From Caryophanales bacterium UBA6768 (GTDB lineage: Bacteria; Bacillota; Bacilli; Bacillales_D; Amphibacillaceae): a DNA stretch of 14,134 bases. Positions 1-7,966 of this stretch are shown in pieces. A program made the position numbers and the translations under genes. Within the stretch, counting starts at the first letter, position 1. The number at the start of each line of letters is the position of its first letter. The stretch is from positions 1 through 14,134 of the forward strand of contig DKGO01000181.1 of assembly GCA_002453315.1 (NCBI GenBank), read 5' to 3'. The notes beneath the pieces are model-generated. The model searched no databases. It was not told where the DNA came from and worked only from the letters and a program-made list of their open reading frames with translations.

Positions 1-108
1 TTTGGGGAGGTACTTCCTTTTTCAATGTTTTAAACCCTTGTCCTATAAGGGCTCAGAATTATGAAATTTACTCAATTATAAGATTTTTTAAAATTCAGGA
101 GAAGAACA

Positions 109-222
109 ATGATGAAAAATATGTTTTTATCATTATTTGCAATTTTATTTTTAATAACAGGTTTTAATTTAACTAAGCCTATCCATGCTACTGAAATAAT
201 AAATGGGAAACAGTGTTATTAA
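109..222 (+). CDS. Short signal-peptide ORF, probably the 5' remnant of a secreted-protein gene
   Basis: A 37-codon frame opens with ATG ATG behind a good ribosome binding site (AGGAGAA at about 97-103). The product starts MMKNMF, has a hydrophobic core of about 15 residues (LSLFAILFLITGF), then a plausible signal-peptidase site after IHA, and only about ten more residues before TAA. This is what the first codons of a secreted-protein gene look like. The following 60 bases carry no continuation, and a hairpin and group II intron begin soon after. I infer that the rest of the gene was lost through deletion or rearrangement. It could instead be a real small exported peptide. No family recognised. 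Confidence 0.4.
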   Translation: MMKNMFLSLFAILFLITGFNLTKPIHATEIINGKQCY

Positions 223-284
223 TTCAGTGTTTTAGAGTGACTGTGCTTATTTCTAGAAAAATCCCTTTATCTCCCAAATCAAGA

Positions 285-308
285 AACACACCAGTACCAT
301 GGTGTGTT
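285..308 (+). terminator. 9-bp hairpin that is the likely target site of the adjacent group IIC intron
   Basis: AACACACCA (285-293) pairs perfectly with TGGTGTGTT (300-308) around a 6-nt loop. The intron's 5' end (GTGTG) begins at 315, seven bases after the stem. Group IIC introns are known to insert just downstream of terminator-like stem-loops, so hairpin and intron support each other. There is no long T-tract, so activity as a terminator is uncertain. Confidence 0.55.
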
Positions 309-314
309 GTATGA

Positions 315-700
315 GTGTGCTAGGCATGCACAGATTTTACAGGGTTGAAGTCCCAAGCCGTGAAGGCAGTAGTGGCGGTTAGCTTAAGACAGGGGTGTCC
401 ATTGAGAGATGGAATCTGGAGGAAGCCAGCGGCAAATCTCCGCCCTTAGGAACATAGAACTCCATTAGGCTAGATGTACCTGAATGAGATTGCTTAACAA
501 ATCAAAGTTCTTACTGTCAAAGGGTACATAGAGTAAATGAAGAGGGGGACATGGGGAGGAAGGATATGTGCTTACCCTTGGGGGTCTGATAAATAAGCGC
601 AACACATTGCGTACCCGGACATATGAATGTCCGCTGAATTATCAAAAGTCAGCAGAAGCCATAGTACCAATCACTTTTGAAATGATTGGGAAGGGTTGAA
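315..700 (+). ncRNA. Group IIC intron ribozyme, 5' part (domains I to IV region)
   Basis: The stretch starts with the group II 5' consensus GTGYG (GTGTGC at 315). It follows, block by block, the ribozyme of bacterial class C introns as I remember it from the Oceanobacillus iheyensis intron. Shared landmarks, in order, are the GTGAAGGCAG segment (361-370), the AGGGGTGTCC segment (392-401), ATGGAATCTG, GAGGAAGC, a GGTACATAGAGTAAATGAAG segment (about 523-542), the CTTACCC and GGTCTG segments (573-588), and CAGCAGAAG(C)CATAGTACC (650-668), where domain IV begins. Domains V and VI and the 3' splice site are not present in the window, so this copy cannot splice. Intron class is confident; domain limits are approximate. 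Confidence 0.85.
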
Positions 701-740
701 TCATTTTAGGAAGAATTATCTCATCCGTACGCAACACTTG

Positions 741-981
741 ATGAAGCAGAAACATATGAACCTTCCTACTGAAGGAAATGGTGAATTCCGTTGGGGTCAG
801 TAGAAGGGTGGAAAGTGATCGCCACACAAGAAGAGCGATAATTCACGTAGGAGTTAGATACCATGTTAGATAGAATCCGTCACGGGAAAACTTATTACTG
901 GCGATTAAGAAGGTAGAAGAGAATAACTAAAGCCATGGAGTTGACTAAATGCCAGTAGAATCCCTACGATTGTATTTCACA
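741..981 (+). pseudogene. Decayed and truncated group II intron reverse transcriptase/maturase (N-terminal fragment)
   Basis: The intron-encoded protein would start at ATG 741 (MKQKHMNLPTEGNGEF...). Reading it needs at least two frameshifts and passes several stops (TAG at 801, TAA and TAG before 860, TAA within 892-981). The pieces still show the family: a segment reading MLDRIRHGK (about 863-889), then after a frameshift LLLAIKKVEENN-stop-SHGVD-stop-MPVESLRLY (892-975). That corresponds to the conserved 'AxKRVExNKGSxGVDGM' block at the N-terminus of class C reverse transcriptases. Homology ends at about 970-980, where a different repeat-bearing sequence begins, so the catalytic RT domains (YADD) and maturase domain are gone. 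Clearly non-functional. Confidence 0.8.
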
Positions 982-1040
982 ATTGAAAAGTGAACCACTT
1001 CGCAATTTAAAATGAACCACTTAAATATTTACTTTTCACA
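971..1040 (+). mobile_element. Putative terminal fragment of an IS21-family-like insertion sequence
   Basis: Just where the intron reverse transcriptase stops there is a TGT-starting sequence with two direct copies of TGAACCACTT (991-1000 and 1013-1022, 22 bp apart). An inverted pair TGAAAAGT / ACTTTTCA (984-991 and 1031-1038) encloses them. Multiple short direct repeats with a TGAACC core next to a TG...CA end are, from memory, typical of IS21-family termini. No istA or istB coding sequence follows, so at most an end remains. The sequence could also be another IS type or a MITE. Confidence 0.4.
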
Positions 1041-1083
1041 AATTTTTTCCGTTAATTTGAAGGGCTTGACATGGAGCCTCTGT

Positions 1084-1154
1084 GGGATATGTATTAATCG
1101 CCAAGCGCCAATTGGGTAAGGAACATTGGCTTGCACGCAATGCTAACATATCCC
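1084..1154. repeat. Inverted repeat bounding a structured 71-bp element
   Basis: GGGATATGT (1084-1092) is repeated in perfect inverted orientation as ACATATCCC (1146-1154). Inside, CCAAGCGCCAA and TTGGCTTG (about 1101-1133) can pair imperfectly, so the whole 71 bases can fold as a long hairpin. It lies between the IS21-like end and the IS5-type transposase remnant and is richer in G and C than its surroundings. It may be part of an insertion sequence end or a separate small element. No family recognised. Confidence 0.4.
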
Positions 1155-1227
1155 CCCCTCCATATAAAGCCTGAACTAAATATTTAAATTAAATTCACAA
1201 ACTTGGGTGGTTCAATTAGTAGTTAAC

Positions 1228-1640
1228 ATGTACACACATAATGCCAATCAATTAATCATGCCCGATGAGTTTTTTCTACCTTTTGGTGGGAGGCTAAACC
1301 CTGATAATCGTTGGATTGTCATGGTTTCTTCTCATTCCTTGGGCGGAAGTTGAATTAGACTACGTCAAGCGTCTAGGAAATGCCAATGAAGGGAGTAAGG
1401 ATTATTTTGTTCGCCTTGCACTTGGCTCTTCTCTCATTATTAAAGAAAAAATGGGTTTAAGCGATGAAGAAACAGTACTTGCCATTACGGAAAATCCGCA
1501 TTTACAATATTTCATCGGTTTACACGAGTTTTAGGAAAAAGCACCTTTTGATCGCTCATCCATGACACACTTTCGTAAATGATTTGATGCTGATTTTATT
1601 AATCATCTTAATGAGCATATTGTACAAAAACAATCCGACG
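1228..1640 (+). pseudogene. Broken IS5-type transposase, N-terminal (DUF772-like) domain only
   Basis: The frame opens at ATG 1228 (MYTHNANQLIMPDEFFLPFGG...) and reads LNPDNRWIVM up to about 1330. One extra T in the TTTCTTCT stretch then shifts it into the frame that continues LIPWAEVELDYV, KDYFVRLALGSSLIIKEKMGLSDEETV and ENPHLQYFIGLHEF. This is the familiar N-terminal domain of IS5-group DDE transposases found in many Bacillales. Two in-frame stops follow (TAG 1532, TGA 1580) with recognisable sequence beyond each (EKAPFDRSSMTHFRK and FDADFINHLNEHIVQKQ). Similarity fades at about 1640. The whole DDE catalytic domain is missing, so it is inactive. Family assignment is from remembered motif order. 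Confidence 0.8.
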
Positions 1641-1689
1641 TTATTATATCCAAATTATTTCGTAAATGAATTAAATAATATCCAATTTT

Positions 1690-1718
1690 TTATCATAAGT
1701 ATTTTTGTTTGGTACAAT
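1690..1718 (+). promoter_or_regulatory. SigA-type promoter for the orphan membrane-protein gene
   Basis: TTATCA (1690-1695) and TACAAT (1713-1718) are separated by exactly 17 bp. The -10 is preceded by TGG, making an extended -10 (TGnTACAAT). It lies about 50 bp past the transposase remnant and 118 bp upstream of the start at 1837, implying a leader of roughly 110 nt. I see no riboswitch-like structure in that AT-rich leader. Confidence 0.5.
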
Positions 1719-1836
1719 TAATTAGATTAGGGAATATTTTAAATACTTCATTATCAATAAGTAAATATAACATTTTGTAAGAAATAGTATTATTAGATAA
1801 TTAATGATGTTTTACTTTTTTACAGGGGGAATTTAC

Positions 1837-2997
1837 ATGAATAAAGAAAAAATACCAAAAAGTAAAAAAGGGTTGTGGATAACGCTTATTTTGTTATTAA
1901 TAATTACTATCCCTGTTTTCATCTACCTTGGACAAAACAGGGAAGCAATAGCTGGTACTGAAAATAACGGAGGAATAGAAAACTCTGTGAAAAATCAAAA
2001 TGGGGAAGAAAATACTGCATTAACAGAGGAAGAAATATTGGAAATAAAAAAAGAAATATACGAGATAATAGAAGATATTAATTTCATCGAAGATGAAGAG
2101 GAAAAAGATGAAAAGATTGCAGAGTTATTAGAAAAAATAGGTTGGACTTTAGATGAATATGCTGAGAAACTAAATAAAGCAACAGAGCTTGGATTTTCAG
2201 TATCAAGAAAAAAGGCTTCAGACATGGAAAAAAATGCAATGAAACAAAGTCTTAATGATGAGTTGTTAGAAGATATGTTAGATGATAGTCCTGAGAGCAT
2301 TAAAAAGGCAGAAGAAGTTTACCATGAAGCATTATTAGAAGTTGGCCTAACAATAAGTGATTTAAGGAAATACGAGGCACTAAAGGCTAAAGGTGAAAAT
2401 GCAAGATTGCCTTATGAAAATAATTTCCCTAACGTTACTCCGGCAGAGAAATTTGAAATTATTAAAAACAATTTAACAAAAGAAGATAAAGAAAGAAATG
2501 ATTTATATAAAAATGACCCTAAGTTATATGAGGATTTGAAGAGTAAAATGAGAAAAGTAATTGGTGAAGATTGGAAAGCACTGAATGGATTAAAAACAAT
2601 TAAGTTACCAGAAGGCATTGAAAAAATAGAAGTAAATGAAGATAAGATGGTTTTTACTGCTTTTAAAGGTAATGCAGAATCAAGAATCTTTTTCGGTGAT
2701 AGAGAAGAGGCGGGAGTCTATTTTACCATTTTTGCATTAGTTGATTTTGTTTTTGATGACGGAAGAGTTGAAAAAGTGCTTATTGAAACAAGAGGTAATG
2801 ATACGAATTTTTGGACGGAAAAAATGAAACAGGAATTCGAAGAAAAAAGAAAAGAAATGCCTACGTTACAATACCCACCAAGGCTAGGTGTGTTAGGAGC
2901 CGATAGTGAATTCGACCATTTTAATTTCGAGCATCAAATCGATGATTGGGAAGGCCAACAAGGTAGATATATTATGTTGGACTGGATAGAAGATTAA
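1837..2997 (+). CDS. Orphan membrane-anchored acidic protein of unknown function
   Basis: I chose the ATG at 1837 because it is preceded by AGGGGGA (1824-1830) at good spacing; an upstream in-frame ATG at 1804 has no such site. The product is 386 residues. A basic N-terminus (MNKEKIPKSKKG) leads into a hydrophobic segment at about residues 13-32, then charged sequence with no further membrane segment. I infer one N-terminal anchor with the rest outside the cell. Residues about 60-200 are rich in Glu and Lys and look helical or coiled-coil-like. The C-terminal 150 residues are more mixed (IFFGDREEAGVYFTIFALVDFVF). There is no lipobox cysteine. I recognise no family. The gene stands alone between IS debris and the convergent heme operon, with its own promoter and terminator, and is visibly more AT-rich than the hem genes, compatible with acquisition by transfer. 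Confidence 0.85.
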   Translation: MNKEKIPKSKKGLWITLILLLIITIPVFIYLGQNREAIAGTENNGGIENSVKNQNGEENTALTEEEILEIKKEIYEIIEDINFIEDEEEKDEKIAELLEKIGWTLDEYAEKLNKATELGFSVSRKKASDMEKNAMKQSLNDELLEDMLDDSPESIKKAEEVYHEALLEVGLTISDLRKYEALKAKGENARLPYENNFPNVTPAEKFEIIKNNLTKEDKERNDLYKNDPKLYEDLKSKMRKVIGEDWKALNGLKTIKLPEGIEKIEVNEDKMVFTAFKGNAESRIFFGDREEAGVYFTIFALVDFVFDDGRVEKVLIETRGNDTNFWTEKMKQEFEEKRKEMPTLQYPPRLGVLGADSEFDHFNFEHQIDDWEGQQGRYIMLDWIED

Positions 2998-3044
2998 TAG
3001 AAAAAGAAGGAAAAATGACAAGATTTTATAGAAGTTTCCATATG

Positions 3045-3077
3045 CTCCGTTTTTAATATAAAGACGGGGTTTCTTAT
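3045..3077 (+). terminator. Rho-independent terminator of the orphan gene
   Basis: CTCCGTTTTT (3045-3054) pairs with AAAGACGGGG (3060-3069), ten pairs including two G-T wobbles, around a 5-nt loop. A T-rich run follows (TTTCTTATTGTTTTG). It lies about 50 bp after the stop at 2997. On the opposite strand the stem lacks a T-run, so it probably does not serve the heme operon. Confidence 0.7.
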
Positions 3078-3239
3078 TGTTTTGTTATAAAAAGAAGGTA
3101 GATAAAATTAAGGAACAATTTTAATGTAATAAATCCCAATAAGTTTTGTTAGTGATTATTATTCAAATATATATAAATTGAAAAAAGATTTAATTGTTTG
3201 ATGAAAAATAATGAAATAATTATCGTTTAAGTTTGTCTT
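3078..3239. other. AT-rich convergent intergenic region, no clear operon terminator
   Basis: Between the orphan gene's terminator and the end of hemY the DNA is very AT-rich and has no open frame of note. I looked on the minus strand for a stem with a T-run ending the heme operon and found none convincing within 150 bases of the hemY stop. Confidence 0.4.
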
Positions 3240-4640
3240 TCAAATTCTGTCCAAATACGCCAACACTTTTAACGCAACTTCTTCTCCCTGCCCGATACAA
3301 TCGGGAATTCCGATACCGTGAAAAGAACTACCTGCCAAATAAAGTCCTGGTAATTTTTCTTCTAACGAACACTGGATCTTTTTTAATCGCTCTATATGAC
3401 CAATTGTATATTGTGGCATAACATTTTTCCATCGTGTCACGAATGCAAAATTCGGTTCAACTGTAATCCCCATTGCTATTTCAAGTTCAGCTAGGACAAT
3501 CGAAATCATCTCTTCATCTGAAACGTTTACCACCTCCTGTTCGGACGGTTTTCCAACATACGTTCGCAGTAAGGCTTTTCCTTCTGGTGTTGTATGTGGC
3601 CATTTTCGGTGAGTCCATGTACAAGCAGTCATCCTAAAATTACTGTTTCTAGACACAACGAAACCAGTCCCGTCTAGACCTTCTGGAAAAGCATCCTTAT
3701 CAAAAGCAAGAACGACATTGGCGACAGAGGACATAGGTATTTGTTTAAGAGTTGAAAATAGCGGATACGCATCAAAAATAGAAGGTAAAGATGAATGAGG
3801 TGTTGTCATGATAACGGCGTCTGCTTGTTCAGTTTGTCCATCACTTAACTTAAGTTCATATAAGCCTTCTTTTGTCGCCTTTTCCACCTTTGTACAAAAC
3901 ATAAACATCTCATTACGAAGTACTTCATAAAGTTTATTAATGATTGTTTCCAATCCATTTTGTAATGTTAGAAATTGTCCTTTACGCTTACCTGTACTCG
4001 ATTGTTCTAATGGCAGTGTTTCTCTAAGTCCCTGTGTTACACTTCCGTACTTTTGTTCAAGTTCATAAAACGCGGGAAAAGAAGCCATTAGGCTCATCTT
4101 GTCGATATCAGATGAATAAATTCCAGACAGGAGCGGTTCAACCACGTTTTCAATTAATTCATCCCCAAAGCGATAACGTAAAAATTTTCCTAACGATTGA
4201 TCGGATGTGGCGGTTCCTTTTGGGATTCTCTGCTCTTTGTGTACCCGTCGTTTTCCATTTTCAGAAATAATCTGCGAATTTGTTAAAGCATCTTCCTGAA
4301 TTGGAATTCCCATATATGAACCTGCCGGCAAAGGAAATAACGTATTGTTGACTAAAACGTGTGCTTGCCCCGTAGCATTTCGGACTAGTTCATTCGTTAA
4401 TCCTAATTCTTTCACCAGTTTCGTGGCAGGCTTTTTACGTTCTAAAAAAGAGTCTGCCCCACTTTCAAGGATAAATCCTTGGTGGTGAAAGGTTTTTATT
4501 TTCCCACCTAATCGGTTACTTGCTTCGATTACTTTTACCTTATAAGGCAAATGTAAGCGAGTAATCTCTTTTTTTAAGTAATAGGCGGCAGTCAATCCTG
4601 TCATCCCGCCACCTACAATTGCAATGCGCTTTGTACTCAT
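3240..4640 (-). CDS. hemY: Coproporphyrinogen III oxidase, oxygen-dependent FAD enzyme (HemY/CgoX)
   Basis: Oxidises coproporphyrinogen III to coproporphyrin III in the Gram-positive heme route; the family was long called protoporphyrinogen oxidase. The product is 466 residues, close to the Bacillus subtilis enzyme. The N-terminus has the FAD-binding glycine motif ([17 protein letters not shown], Gly10, Gly12, Gly15) followed by [29 protein letters not shown] is typical of the substrate side. The C-terminus has the second FAD signature ([19 protein letters not shown]) and ends in an amphipathic helix. The ATG overlaps the hemH stop by four bases (ATGA), so translation is coupled. It is the last gene of the operon. 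No disruption seen. Confidence 0.95.
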   Translation of the reverse strand: MSTKRIAIVGGGMTGLTAAYYLKKEITRLHLPYKVKVIEASNRLGGKIKTFHHQGFILESGADSFLERKKPATKLVKELGLTNELVRNATGQAHVLVNNTLFPLPAGSYMGIPIQEDALTNSQIISENGKRRVHKEQRIPKGTATSDQSLGKFLRYRFGDELIENVVEPLLSGIYSSDIDKMSLMASFPAFYELEQKYGSVTQGLRETLPLEQSSTGKRKGQFLTLQNGLETIINKLYEVLRNEMFMFCTKVEKATKEGLYELKLSDGQTEQADAVIMTTPHSSLPSIFDAYPLFSTLKQIPMSSVANVVLAFDKDAFPEGLDGTGFVVSRNSNFRMTACTWTHRKWPHTTPEGKALLRTYVGKPSEQEVVNVSDEEMISIVLAELEIAMGITVEPNFAFVTRWKNVMPQYTIGHIERLKKIQCSLEEKLPGLYLAGSSFHGIGIPDCIGQGEEVALKVLAYLDRI

Positions 4641-5575
4641 GAATGAATACCCTTCATTTGATTCATCACGACTTTAGCCAAGGTTTCGATGAAGAGGGGA
4701 TGGGTATTCGGCATATCGGGACGATAATAGCCAGCATTTAGTTCATCACAAACAACTTTACATTCATAATCATTATCATATAAGACTTCTAAATGATCAG
4801 ATACAAAACCAACAGGTGCATACACGAAATGACGATATCCTTTTTGCATATACAAGTCACGTGTTAAGTCTTGGACATCTGGACCGAGCCAAGGGTCGGG
4901 TGTATTCCCTTCACTTTGCCACCCAACTTCATAGTTTTTAATCCCTGTTTGATCCGAAATTAGTTTTGCAGTTGCTTCCAGTTGATCGATATATGGATCC
5001 CCATCTTGTATGATTTTTTCTGGTAAACTATGTGCAGAAACAATTAATACAGCCGTTTCTTGTTCTGCTTGTGTCATTTCTTCATAGGATGCTTGAATGC
5101 TATTAGCCCAGTAGTCGATAAATCCAGGCTCATCATACCATTCTTCGACGGATGATAAAGAAATGCCATATTTATTGGCAGTTTCAAGTGCACGACCATT
5201 GTAAGATTTAACACTGAACGTCGAGTAATGTGGGGCAAGTACAATTGATACCGCTCGTTTAATCCCCGCTTTATTCATTGCTTTTACAGCGTCCTCAATA
5301 AAAGGTTCGATATGTTTTAGTCCAATATACATTTGGAAATCGTATGTGTCTTGGCTTTCATTTAACTTTTTCTCAAGTGCTTTTGCTTGTTCTTTCGTTA
5401 TTTGCGCAAGTGGTGAAATACCTCCAATTGCTTGGTAACGTTCGGTTAAATCTTGTAAATCCCCTTGCGATGGTTCTATTCCATGCCTAATATGTGTATA
5501 ATATGGTTTAATATCTTCTTCCTTATATGGCGTTCCGTAAGCCATCACTAATAGTCCGATTTTTTCTTTACTCAT
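4637..5575 (-). CDS. hemH: Coproporphyrin ferrochelatase (HemH/CpfC)
   Basis: Inserts ferrous iron into coproporphyrin III to form coproheme; a soluble cytoplasmic enzyme in Gram-positives. The 312 residues match the Bacillus subtilis length (about 310). Key residues are in place: YGTP near residue 13, the metal-binding histidine in [12 protein letters not shown] (His182) and its partner glutamate in [14 protein letters not shown] (Glu263). The SPLAQIT motif (residues 54-60) is also typical. The ATG is preceded by AAGGATGG and lies 20 bp after the hemE stop. The gene overlaps hemY by four bases, so iron insertion and the preceding oxidation are made together. Confidence 0.96.
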   Translation of the reverse strand: MSKEKIGLLVMAYGTPYKEEDIKPYYTHIRHGIEPSQGDLQDLTERYQAIGGISPLAQITKEQAKALEKKLNESQDTYDFQMYIGLKHIEPFIEDAVKAMNKAGIKRAVSIVLAPHYSTFSVKSYNGRALETANKYGISLSSVEEWYDEPGFIDYWANSIQASYEEMTQAEQETAVLIVSAHSLPEKIIQDGDPYIDQLEATAKLISDQTGIKNYEVGWQSEGNTPDPWLGPDVQDLTRDLYMQKGYRHFVYAPVGFVSDHLEVLYDNDYECKVVCDELNAGYYRPDMPNTHPLFIETLAKVVMNQMKGIHS

Positions 5576-5595
5576 TGTAGCACCATCCTTTTCCT

Positions 5596-6630
5596 TTATC
5601 GTTCTGAATATGTGTGAATAAGTTCAGTCAATCGTTTAAGGGTATCTGGTTTAATATCGGGAGTTACACCGTGTCCAAGGTTAAAGACGTGGTTCCCGTC
5701 TTTCATTCCTTGATCCAAAATTGTTTTCGTTCGTTTTTCGATTGTCTCCCAATCTGCGAGGAGAACTGTTGGGTCTAGATTTCCTTGTAAAACTTTTGTC
5801 ACACCAAGCTCGCGAGCTTCCACAATCGATGTTCTCCAGTCTAAACCAATTACGTCAACGGGAAGGTCATTCCATTCGGTTAATAAGTGTCTTGTATGAA
5901 TGCCAAATAAAATTAGCGGTATACCAGTTGTCTTTAATGCAGAAAAAATTCGCCCCATCACTGGTTTAATATAGTATCGGTAATCTGCTGCATTTAGGGC
6001 ACCTACCCACGAATCAAAGATTTGAATGGCAGCGACACCTGCTTTTACTTGAGCTATAGTATAACGAATAATCATATCACCTAATTTGTCCATTAAAGAA
6101 AACCAGGCTTCTTCGTTTTTATACATAAATGCTTTGGTTTTACTGTGTGTTTTCGATGGTCCGCCTTCAATCATATAACTAGCTAAAGTAAATGGTGCCC
6201 CACTGAACCCGATTAATGGTACTGTCAGTTGTTCCTCTGTTAATAGTTTAATCGTATCTAGCACATACGGTACGTCTGTCTCTGGATTTAATGGCTTTAA
6301 TTTTTCAATATCTGTCATCGACCTTATTGGATTATCAATTACAGGTCCAATCCCTGATTTGATTTCAACATCAACCCCTATTGGAGGTAATGGACTCATG
6401 ATATCTTTATACAAAATAGCCGCATCATTTTGATAATGTTCTACTGGCAGACGTGTTACATACGCACAAATTTCTGGATCATGCGTAATTTCAAACAATG
6501 TATATTGTTTGCGTATTTCTAAGTATTCCTTTTGAGAGCGGCCAGCCTGTCTCATGTACCAGGCTGGTATATAATCTGTTTGCTTTCCTTGATATGCACG
6601 AATAATTGTATCGTTTTTAAGTTTCGACAA
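5596..6630 (-). CDS. hemE: Uroporphyrinogen decarboxylase (HemE), TTG start
   Basis: Removes four acetate carboxyls from uroporphyrinogen III to give coproporphyrinogen III. The 344 residues are near the usual 345-355. The first signature [11 protein letters not shown] is at residues 22-32, with its conserved arginines. The catalytic aspartate block AILYKDIM follows (Asp76), then [31 protein letters not shown] and the C-terminal FNLGHGV. The start is a TTG at 6630, preceded by AAGGGTG (6636-6642) at 5-base spacing; no ATG or GTG competes nearby. A 32-bp gap separates it from hemL, one of the largest in the operon. This gene begins the hemE-hemH-hemY block, which is a separate operon in Bacillus subtilis. 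Confidence 0.95.
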   Translation of the reverse strand: MSKLKNDTIIRAYQGKQTDYIPAWYMRQAGRSQKEYLEIRKQYTLFEITHDPEICAYVTRLPVEHYQNDAAILYKDIMSPLPPIGVDVEIKSGIGPVIDNPIRSMTDIEKLKPLNPETDVPYVLDTIKLLTEEQLTVPLIGFSGAPFTLASYMIEGGPSKTHSKTKAFMYKNEEAWFSLMDKLGDMIIRYTIAQVKAGVAAIQIFDSWVGALNAADYRYYIKPVMGRIFSALKTTGIPLILFGIHTRHLLTEWNDLPVDVIGLDWRTSIVEARELGVTKVLQGNLDPTVLLADWETIEKRTKTILDQGMKDGNHVFNLGHGVTPDIKPDTLKRLTELIHTYSER

Positions 6631-6662
6631 AATATCACCCTTAATTAAATAAAGTATTAAAC

Positions 6663-7949
6663 TTATTCTTTCAATGAGGAAAATACCTTTTGAACCGCTT
6701 CGATTGTTTTATCAATATCTTCATCTGAATGACTCGTTGACAAAAACAATCCTTCAAACTGAGATGGTGGTAAGAAGATCCCTGCTTCAATCATGCCGCG
6801 ATAATAAGTTGCAAACTGTACCGTATCTGACGCACTTGCTGTTTCAAAATCGACCACTTCTTCTCCAGTGAAAAAGATGCCGACCATGGAACCCGCTCTG
6901 TTTACTTGGATCTCGATTCCATTATCTCCCGCTGCTTGCTCATATCCGGCAACAAGTCGATCAATTTTCTTATTCATCTGATCATAATCAGTTTCAGTTA
7001 ATGCGTTTAATGTTTCAAAACCAGCAGCCATTGCGAGTGGATTTCCTGATAATGTACCGGCTTGATAAATATTGCCGGCAGGGGCGATTTTCTCCATGAT
7101 TTCACGCTTTCCTCCAAAGGCACCGACAGGTAAGCCACCACCAATCACCTTACCTAGACAAGTGAGATCTGGTGTAACACCAAAATGCCCTTGAGCACTA
7201 GTGTAACTGACACGAAACCCAGTCATCACTTCATCAAAAATAAGTAACGTGCCATGCTCTTCAGTAATGTCTCTTAAGTCTTGTAAAAATGAGCCCACAG
7301 GGGGCACTACACCCATATTACCTGCAACTGGTTCAACAATAACACCAGCAATTTCTTTCCCGTACTGCTCAAATGCTTGCTGCACACTTTCCATATCATT
7401 AAACGGAACAGTAATCGTATTACTTGCAACACCTTTTGGTATGCCAGGGCTATCCGGAAGTCCCAATGTAGCAACTCCCGAACCTGCTTTAATAAGCAGG
7501 GAATCTCCATGACCGTGATAATTACCTTCAAATTTCAAAATAAGATCGCGTCCTGTATACCCACGAGCAACTCTTAGTGCACTCATCGTTGCTTCTGTTC
7601 CAGAACTAACCATTCGAATCATTTCAATTGATGGCACACGTTCTTTCACTAGTTTTGCTAGTTTGTTTTCCTTTAACGTCGGTGCACCAAAACTTGTCCC
7701 CTTTTCAGCGACTTCCTTTAATTTCCCAATCACACGATCATCCGCATGTCCGTGAATAAGTGGTCCCCAGCTTAGTACATAATCAACATATGTATTGCCA
7801 TCAATATCTGTTATTGTTGAACCTTTTCCACTTTCCATAAAAATAGGATTCATGCCTACAGATTGAAAGGCTCTCACTGGTGAGTTCACACCACCAGGCA
7901 TTAATTCCACCGCTTCTTTATATGCATCAATAGACTTTGTATGTTCCAA
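6663..7949 (-). CDS. hemL: Glutamate-1-semialdehyde 2,1-aminomutase (HemL), likely TTG start
   Basis: A PLP enzyme that converts glutamate-1-semialdehyde to 5-aminolevulinate, directly after HemA. I place the start at TTG 7949: AAGGAG (7959-7964) lies nine bases upstream, and the resulting N-terminus ([20 protein letters not shown]) aligns with the family. In-frame ATGs at 7958 (touching the Shine-Dalgarno) and 7985 (inside hemB, no site) fit less well. The product is 428 residues, standard length. Motifs are VNSPVRAF (21-28), SSGTEA (115-120), NYHGHGDS (143-150), [10 protein letters not shown] (237-246) and the PLP lysine in [11 protein letters not shown] (Lys267). It begins 17 bp after the hemB stop, with the binding site in the gap. 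Confidence 0.95.
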   Translation of the reverse strand: MEHTKSIDAYKEAVELMPGGVNSPVRAFQSVGMNPIFMESGKGSTITDIDGNTYVDYVLSWGPLIHGHADDRVIGKLKEVAEKGTSFGAPTLKENKLAKLVKERVPSIEMIRMVSSGTEATMSALRVARGYTGRDLILKFEGNYHGHGDSLLIKAGSGVATLGLPDSPGIPKGVASNTITVPFNDMESVQQAFEQYGKEIAGVIVEPVAGNMGVVPPVGSFLQDLRDITEEHGTLLIFDEVMTGFRVSYTSAQGHFGVTPDLTCLGKVIGGGLPVGAFGGKREIMEKIAPAGNIYQAGTLSGNPLAMAAGFETLNALTETDYDQMNKKIDRLVAGYEQAAGDNGIEIQVNRAGSMVGIFFTGEEVVDFETASASDTVQFATYYRGMIEAGIFLPPSQFEGLFLSTSHSDEDIDKTIEAVQKVFSSLKE

Positions 7950-7966
7950 ATTGATCATCTCCTTAT

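Noticed and set aside
642..827. 61-codon minus-strand open frame
   Set aside because: It runs antisense through the group II intron ribozyme and the start of its protein; no ribosome binding site and no family resemblance.
1995..2618. Two minus-strand frames of 101 and 68 codons opposite the orphan gene
   Set aside because: Ser/Phe/Ile-rich translations typical of the antisense of a Glu/Lys-rich, AT-rich gene; no start signals.
3078..3239. A bidirectional terminator shared by the orphan gene and hemY
   Set aside because: The 3045-3069 hairpin has a T-run only in the plus direction; on the minus strand it is followed by mixed sequence.
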